From: Pleodorina starrii
Lineage: Eukaryota > Chlorophyta > Chlorophyceae > Chlamydomonadales > Volvocaceae
DNA length: 64,000 nucleotides
Reading direction: 5' to 3'
Assembly: GCA_030267565.1 (NCBI GenBank)
Contig: BRXU01000013.1
Location: 660,001 to 724,000, forward strand
Both the position numbers and the translations under genes were made by a program. How positions within the stretch are numbered: position 1 is the stretch's first letter; each line of letters starts with the position of its first letter. Below the pieces are notes generated by a model. That model did no database searches. It was not told the DNA's origin and worked only from the letters and a program-made list of their open reading frames with translations. This document shows positions 9,501 to 18,500 of the stretch, in pieces.

Positions 9501-12500
9501 GTAGTATGTTCGGTGTGTGTCTCGGGTAGCCGAGTCGGTTGTGCGTTGTCGCTTGGGTTTCGGAGTGCTGACGGCGACCCGTTTGCGGATTTCCGCTTTG
9601 ATACAGGCCACCCTCTCTTGGTCCCCGAAGAGAAGCTGTGTGATGCTTAGGCCATATTGGACTGGTGTCCCCGCAGGCCACGCCGTCTCCCCATGGAGCA
9701 TGCGGAGTAGCCGTTCGGCGGGGCCCACTTTGGACGTGAGGCCCCGGTGGAGCGGGTGGCGCAGGATTCGTTCGCAGTGCTGAAGGGTAAGTGGGGTTTG
9801 CCGGGGCTCCCACCCAATGGCCTCGGCATCTGTGATACCGTCGACTGGTTTCAGGTTCTGTCGAAGAAGGTATGCTTTGAGCAGCTCACTGTCGGTCTTC
9901 CGCTGTGGCTGGTGGCGCCTGGCGGCTGGCCGGGCGGCCGGGCGTCGTGACTCGGGGGTTGTTGCGGTGCCGGACGGCGCTGCTGCATTTTGGGTTCCCG
10001 TCTCCACACGAGGGGTTGTTGCGCCTGGGCGGGGGGGAGGGGTTCCAGCTGGGGCGGCCGGCACGGTGTCGGCCGGGTCGCGGGGCTTGGCCAGGACGTA
10101 CTTCCTTAGGGTTCCGTGGGGGATGGGGGTGGGTCTTGTCGCTTCCTTCGCAATATCAGTCAGATGTGGGTCATCCGTGAGGAGTCGTAGTTCGGGGGGC
10201 AGGGGTGCTACACCACGGTGGCGCGGTGCCCGGGCGCGCACACTGGGGTCAGCGTTCAGGGCGAGGCTGAGCTGGTTTAGGGCAATCCGATGGCGGGGGC
10301 CCACTTTCCTGCCGCCGATGCGTTGCAGCTGATCGGTGGTGATGAGGTGCGCTCCCGTGTTTTTGTCTTTCAGGGCCCTGAGGTCCAGGCCAAGTTCCAG
10401 CAGGGGCTGTACGCACCGGAAGAGGAGCGCGAGATCCTTGGGCTCAGCCGTCGTGTTGTGCGCCCCGATCAGGTGAATGAGGCTGCCCGCTGCCGGCTCG
10501 TAGGTGCTGCCTCTGTCCGTGAGTTCGATACCGGCTTCATGCACGAGAGCAAGTTGTTTAAGCGTGGTATAGTGACGGCATTCGCGTTTGAATGTGTGCG
10601 CTGGTATTGTGCCCATGTATCGGCTCTGCAGGTGCAGGAGGGCTCGAGTTACTGCCCCAAGGCGTCCCCTGTCGTTGAGGGACAGGACAAGCGTCTTCGC
10701 CGCTCTGACCGCATAGAGGGTACGTAGGGTGCCAACCCCCAGACCTAGTCGGGAGATTGGGCCGAGGATGGCGCGGGTGGGGAAGCCCATCTTGAGTCCG
10801 TAGCTGCGTTTGGCAATGCCAGCGATTTGGGCGTCGAGGCTGGCGATGTCGTGCGGGGTGTACGCCATGGTAGGCAGGCTGTACGCCACAAAGGGGTGAA
10901 TGAGGGTTTTAATCATGTTTATGCGTTGATCTGGAGTTGCGAGGGAGTTTTGTATGCTTTGCCCCCGTCGGTCTATTTCGGCTCGCGTGTAGGCCATTTG
11001 TGTCGTCCAGTCCAGGGTAGGGGTGATGTGTACGCCGAGGTACTTATACGATCCGGTTGGGGGTTCGTACGGGATGGGTACGTCGTCGATCCGAATTTGG
11101 TCTTTCAGGAGGCGTTCTAGGATGGCCTTGTACTTTTGCGTACCGGGGCCTCGACTCAGATCAGTGTCTGAACGCGCGCGGCCGTGCAGAATGCCTTGCA
11201 GTTGGCACTTGCCTACATTGACCTTGAGTGCTCCCCAGCGCGCGTAGCGCTCGATTTTTGTGCACTGTGTGCGCATGTCTGACACAGTATTCGTGAGGAC
11301 CACTAGGTCGTCCGCGAAGGCTCCCGAGCTGAAGTGGTGTCGGTCGTTTTCGTCCGCTTGGAGGCAGCCGTAGCGGTATCCTCGGCCTCCGCTATGTAAC
11401 CATCTGAGGAGTGGCTCCATGTATATAATAAACAGTACAGGTGATAGCGTGTCGCCCTGGATTGTGCCGCGTTCGATTGCGATCTCCGCGGTGCAGCCAT
11501 GTTCGGTTCGTATGCGTGTGGTGGCGCGCGAGTACAGGTTCGCGACCACCTCGATTAGGTCCTCGGGATATCCTAGATCGTACATGATCATAAGCAATTT
11601 ATCATGATCTATGGTGTTAAATGCCGACGTGAAATCGATATATAGTAAGTAGAGGTCTCGACTGGTTAGGCCGGCGTCCTCGATGGCGTGTAGTACATTT
11701 TGGATCTGTCGTTCCGTGTTGCGCTGTCTGAGGTACCCTTCCTGGGCTTCCGTGAAGATGTGTGCTTGCTCACTAAAAGTGACGATATTTAATGTAATGT
11801 GACTGGTGTAGAGTTTGTAAAGCGTGTTTGCCAGGGCGATGGGGCGTTTGTTTTTAATAAGGAGTGGGTCTCCCTTCTTGGGGATGAGGACCGTGTCTGA
11901 TTGTGTCCAGTGCGGGGGGATTTCGGCCTTAACCCACATGGTGGTAATCAGGTGGTGAATTGCGGTTTGGAGGTCGGTGGGGAGTGTCTGCAGCAGCTCG
12001 TTGGGTATGCCATCTGGCCCGGGGGCTTTGTTGCGAGCGAGATGGTCTAGGCATGCGCGAAAGTTGCATGGGTCTATGATGCCCGGGAGGAGGGACGGGG
12101 GTGCGCTGTCCCATCGGGCTAATCCCCGTTTTAGAGGGTCTGGCGCCCCCGGCGTCTCCCAGGGATAGTTTCGGGGGGCTTCGCTCGGGAGGTATTTGCC
12201 AGTGCGGGGTCCGGAGATGGGCCGGGCTAGGGACGCAAAGTGTGCATGGAGTGCGTCGAGGATACCTTCGGAAGTTGTGCACAGGTGTCCATCGGCGGGG
12301 TGGCGGATGGCCGTGATGCCGCGCGGCTGATCGTCGGGCTCGAGAATTTGTTTGTGTGCTTGCTTCGGTTTCCTGGCTAGGAGGCGCTGGAACTGTTTTC
12401 TTGCTTTGCTCGCGTGTAGTTTACGGGTTTCCGTAGTCAGTTTCCGAATATCCTCTCCCTTCTCTCTAATCGCGGCCCGCAGGGCGCTGGTCTCTGGTGT

Positions 12501-15500
12501 TTCTCGGAGCTCCGGGTCATCGCGCGCTCGGGCGGCCGTAATTTCAGGTGGGTTGGGGTTTTCAGGGGCGATCAGCTGGGTGGGTCGGGGTGGGGGTTGT
12601 GGGGTCGCTGCGTCGGTGTTTTCCGGGCGCGGAGCGTCGGGTGCCTGGTGGGGTGGGGTATCCGGTCGTGGCGCGCGTAGTATGCGGGTGAGTTCGCATT
12701 TCAGCGCCTTGTGTTCATCGTACAGACGAGATATGCGCTTGCCCGTGCCTCTTCGTGCGTGCAGGCGCCCCGTGCGGGGGGGCTTGTGCTGGCAGTGGCT
12801 TTCAAGGATCCCGAGGCAACGCATCAGTAGTGATCCGAGCTCGTGACTTAGGGAGGCGACGTTCGTTGTTTGGACGGCTTCGTGGTCGCGCAGGTGGGCG
12901 AGGATCTGCCTGGCTTCCTCTTTGCACGCCGCACGCTCCAGTTGTGTGGATGCGGCCGATATGACCTCGTGAGCGGGTCGAAGTCCATCAAGCAGGTGCG
13001 CGATTGCATCTGTGAGCGTCGCCTCCATCTCCATGCGTGCTTTGGTTTTGCTCTCTTTTTGTACGGGTAGTTGGATCCGGCTCCAGGAGCCTGGGGTGTG
13101 ATCTGGGGGTGGTTGGGCAGCGGGGGCGGGTAGGAGCCGGATGCCTGCTAGGGGCAGGAAGGTGCAGAGCGGTTTGTGGTCAAAGTTTCCCCCACACTCA
13201 TATACTTGTTCGTACGCCTTTCCTTCCATTGCTGCAGCGGCGCTGGTCTGAGCGGCGAGGAGGACATCGTCGATGCGGCTGTGGTGGGTATCGTATCCCT
13301 GCTGTGTTTGTGTGTATGTGTACTCGCGGCGCACCGTGTCTACCGGTTTTAGGTCTGTCTCGATCGAGAAGCGTCGGTGCGCTCGGTCCGTCGCGTTACA
13401 GGTGCCTGTCGACCGATCGCTCAGTTTGAGTGTTGCATTCCAGTCGCCCGCCATCACTAGGTGTTCGCCCTTAGCGTTGGCTTGCGTCGCAGCCGCCCGC
13501 CCATAGTCGTATATCTTCTGCCTGGCGGCGGGGTCGGCCGGGCAGTATACCCCTATGACGTGCAGAGCCGTACTGCCCGGGGGCGCGATACGCACGTGTA
13601 CTATGTACCCGCTGAGCTCTGAGGGCACAGGTTCTGCTGTTGCGCTGCCCTGGCGACTGAAGCGGTCTGCCACGCCAATCATCACTCCTGCCTGCCGTGT
13701 AGTGGGGTTTCTGTCGTGCGGGTGGTTACTCATGTATGTCTGGTAGGGTTGCAGAGTGCGCTTCACCCCGGCGATGGCTCGTCGGTGGTGGGCACTCATT
13801 TTGGTTTCCGTCAGTACCACTACGTCCGGTTTGTGTTCGTCTAACATGTGCCTAATGCCCTCGCGGTGCCCCTGCAGGCCGCGGGTGTTCATCGTAAGGA
13901 TCTTGAGGTGGCCGGGCCGTGGATCTCCTGTCGTGGGTACGGGCAGCACGGTCGTAGCCACCCGGGGGGCTTCAGCAGGTGCGGCGGGGGCCTCCTTTCG
14001 TGGTTTCTTGGAGTGCACGTACTTCGTCATGTGCTGTTGCTGGGGTCCGGGTTTCGGTTTTGGGCGTGGTTGCGATGTGGGGGGCTTATCTGCGCGACGC
14101 TTGCGTTGTTGTGTACGAGGGGTGGGTGGCTCGGGGGGCGGGCGCATCGTACCGCGTGTCGGTGTGGCTGCTGCAGCAACAAGGCTGGGGATGGGGGAGA
14201 CACATCCGAGCCTCCTGTGTTTGCATCCAGGCCCCTTTTCGCGCGCACGCCATATCGATGGGTCCATATTAACAAGATGCGTCCAGTACAGGTGGGAAAG
14301 CACGGGGCAGAAGGCTAGGCGGGGAGGAACGGGGGGAAACGTACCTTGGGCGGCCGCTGCTGCAGCAACAAGGCTGGGGATGGGGGAGACACATCCGAGC
14401 CTCCTGTGTTTGCATCCAGGCCCCTTTTCGCGCGCACGCCATATCGATGGGTCCATATTAACAAGATGCGTCCAGTACAGGTGGGAAAGCACGGGGCAGA
14501 AGGCTAGGCGGGGAGGAACGGGGGGAAACGTACCTTGGGCGGCCGCTGCTGCAGCAACAAGGCTGGGGATGGGGGAGACACATCCGAGCCTCCTGTGTTT
14601 GCATCCAGGCCCCTTTTCGCGCGCACGCCATATCGATGGGTCCATATTAACAAGATGCGTCCAGTACAGGTGGGAAAGCACGGGGCAGAAGGCTAGGCGG
14701 GGAGGAACGGGGGGAAACGTACCGTGGGCGGCCGCTGCTGCAGCAACAAGGCTGGGGATGGGGGAGACACATCCGAGCCTCCTGTGTTTGCATCCAGGCC
14801 CCTTTTCGCGCGCACGCCATATCGATGGGTCCATATTAACAAGATGCGTCCAGTACAGGTGGGAAAGCACGGGGCAGAAGGCTAGGCGGGGAGGAACAGG
14901 GGGAAACGTACCGTGGGCGGCCGCTGCTGCAGCAACAAGGCTGGGGATGGGGGAGACACATCCGAGCCTCCTGTGTTTGCATCCAGGCCCCTTTTCGCGC
15001 GCACGCCATATCGATGGGTCCATATTAACAAGATGCGTCCAGTACAGGTGGGAAAGCACGGGGCAGAAGGCTAGGCGGGGAGGAACGGGGGGAAACGTAC
15101 CTTGGGCGGCCGCTGCTGCAGCAACAAGGCTGGGGATGGGGGAGACACATCCGAGCCTCCTGTGTTTGCATCCAGGCCCCTTTTCGCGCGCACGCCATAT
15201 CGATGGGTCCATATTAACAAGATGCGTCCAGTACAGGTGGGAAAGCACGGGGCAGAAGGCTAGGCGGGGAGGAACAGGGGGAAACGTACCGTGGGCGGCC
15301 GCTGCTGCAGCAACAAGGCTGGGGATGGGGGAGACACATCCGAGCCTCCTGTGTTTGCATCCAGGCCCCTTTTCGCGCGCACGCCATATCGATGGGTCCA
15401 TATTAACAAGATGCGTCCAGTACAGGTGGGAAAGCACGGGGCAGAAGGCTAGGCGGGGAGGAACAGGGGGAAACGTACCGTGGGCGGCCGCTGCTGCAGC

Positions 15501-18500
15501 AACAAGGCTGGGGATGGGGGAGACACATCCGAGCCTCCTGTGTTTGCATCCAGGCCCCTTTTCGCGCGCACGCCATATCGATGGGTCCATATTAACAAGA
15601 TGCGTCCAGTACAGGTGGGAAAGCACGGGGCAGAAGGCTAGGCGGGGAGGAACGGGGGGAAACGTACCGTGGGCGGCCGCTGCTGCAGCAACAAGGCTGG
15701 GGATGGGGGAGACACATCCGAGCCTCCTGTGTTTGCATCCAGGCCCCTTTTCGCGCGCACGCCATATCCATGGGTCCATACTAGCAAGATGCGTCCAGTA
15801 CAGGTGGGAAAGCACGGGGCAGAAGGCTAGGCGGGGAGGAACGGGGGGAAACGTACCTTGGGCGGCCGCTGCTGCAGCAACAAGGCTGGGGATGGGGGAG
15901 ACACATCCGAGCCTCCTGTGTTTGCATCCAGGCCCCTTTTCGCGCGCACGCCATATCGATGGGTCCATATTAACAAGATGCGTCCAGTACAGGTGGGAAA
16001 GCACGGGGCAGAAGGCTAGGCGGGGAGGAACGGGGGGAAACGTACCGTGGGCGGCCGCTGCTGCAGCAACAAGGCTGGGGATGGGGGAGACACATCCGAG
16101 CCTCCTGTGTTTGCATCCAGGCCCCTTTTCGCGCGCACGCCATATCGATGGGTCCATATTAACAAGATGCGTCCAGTACAGGTGGGAAAGCACGGGGCAG
16201 AAGGCTAGGCGGGGAGGAACGGGGGGAAACGTACCGTGGGCGGCCGCTGCTGCAGCAACAAGGCTGGGGATGGGGGAGACACATCCGAGCCTCCTGTGTT
16301 TGCATCCAGGCCCCTTTTCGCGCGCACGCCATATCGATGGGTCCATATTAACAAGATGCGTCCAGTACAGGTGGGAAAGCACGGGGCAGAAGGCTAGGCG
16401 GGGAGGAACAGGGGGAAACGTACCGTGGGCGGCCGCTGCTGCAGCAACAAGGCTGGGGATGGGGGAGACACATCCGAGCCTCCTGTGTTTGCATCCAGGC
16501 CCCTTTTCGCGCGCACGCCATATCGATGGGTCCATATTAACAAGATGCGTCCAGTACAGGTGGGAAAGCACGGGGCAGAAGGCTAGGCGGGGAGGAACAG
16601 GGGGAAACGTACCTTGGGCGGCCGCTGCTGCAGCAACAAGGCTGGGGATGGGGGAGACACATCCGAGCCTCCTGTGTTTGCATCCAGGCCCCTTTCCGCG
16701 CGCACGCCATATCGATGGGTCCATATTAACAAGATGCGTCCAGTACAGGTGGGAAAGCACGGGGCAGAAGGCTAGGCGGGGAGGAACGGGGGGAAACGTA
16801 CCTTGGGCGGCCGCTGCTGCAGCAACAAGGCTGGGGATGGGGGAGACACATCCGAGCCTCCTGTGTTTGCATCCAGGCCCCTTTTCGCGCGCACGCCATA
16901 TCGATGGGTCCATATTAACAAGATGCGTCCAGTACAGGTGGGAAAGCACGGGGCAGAAGGCTAGGCGGGGAGGAACGGGGGGAAACGTACCTTGGGCGGC
17001 CGCTGCTGCAGCAACAAGGCTGGGGATGGGGGAGACACATCCGAGCCTCCTGTGTTTGCATCCAGGCCCCTTTTCGCGCGCACGCCATATCGATGGGTCC
17101 ATATTAACAAGATGCGTCCAGTACAGGTGGGAAAGCACGGGGCAGAAGGCTAGGCGGGGAGGAACAGGGGGAAACGTACCGTGGGCGGCCGCTGCTGCAG
17201 CAACAAGGCTGGGGATGGGGGAGACACATCCGAGCCTCCTGTGTTTGCATCCAGGCCCCTTTTCGCGCGCACGCCATATCGATGGGTCCATATTAACAAG
17301 ATGCGTCCAGTACAGGTGGGAAAGCACGGGGCAGAAGGCTAGGCGGGGAGGAACGGGGGGAAACGTACCGTGGGCGGCCGCTGCTGCAGCAACAAGGCTG
17401 GGGATGGGGGAGACACATCCGAGCCTCCTGTGTTTGCATCCAGGCCCCTTTTCGCGCGCACGCCATATCGATGGGTCCATATTAACAAGATGCGTCCAGT
17501 ACAGGTGGGAAAGCACGGGGCAGAAGGCTAGGCGGGGAGGAACGGGGGGAAACGTACCTTGGGCGGCCGCTGCTGCAGCAACAAGGCTGGGGATGGGGGA
17601 GACACATCCGAGCCTCCTGTGTTTGCATCCAGGCCCCTTTTCGCGCGCACGCCATATCGATGGGTCCATATTAACAAGATGCGTCCAGTACAGGTGGGAA
17701 AGCACGGGGCAGAAGGCTAGGCGGGGAGGAACGGGGGGAAACGTACCGTGGGCGGCCGCTGCTGCAGCAACAAGGCTGGGGATGGGGGAGACACATCCGA
17801 GCCTCCTGTGTTTGCATCCAGGCCCCTTTTCGCGCGCACGCCATATCGATGGGTCCATATTAACAAGATGCGTCCAGTACAGGTGGGAAAGCACGGGGCA
17901 GAAGGCTAGGCGGGGAGGAACGGGGGGAAACGTACCTTGGGCGGCCGCTGCTGCAGCAACAAGGCTGGGGATGGGGGAGACACATCCGAGCCTCCTGTGT
18001 TTGCATCCAGGCCCCTTTTCGCGCGCACGCCATATCGATGGGTCCATATTAACAAGATGCGTCCAGTACAGGTGGGAAAGCACGGGGCAGAAGGCTAGGC
18101 GGGGAGGAACGGGGGGAAACGTACCTTGGGCGGCCGCTGCTGCAGCAACAAGGCTGGGGATGGGGGAGACACATCCGAGCCTCCTGTGTTTGCATCCAGG
18201 CCCCTTTTCGCGCGCACGCCATATCGATGGGTCCATATTAACAAGATGCGTCCAGTACAGGTGGGAAAGCACGGGGCAGAAGGCTAGGCGGGGAGGAACG
18301 GGGGGAAACGTACCTTGGGCGGCCGCTGCTGCAGCAACAAGGCTGGGGATGGGGGAGACACATCCGAGCCTCCTGTGTTTGCATCCAGGCCCCTTTTCGC
18401 GCGCACGCCATATCGATGGGTCCATATTAACAAGATGCGTCCAGTACAGGTGGGAAAGCACGGGGCAGAAGGCTAGGCGGGGAGGAACGGGGGGAAACGT

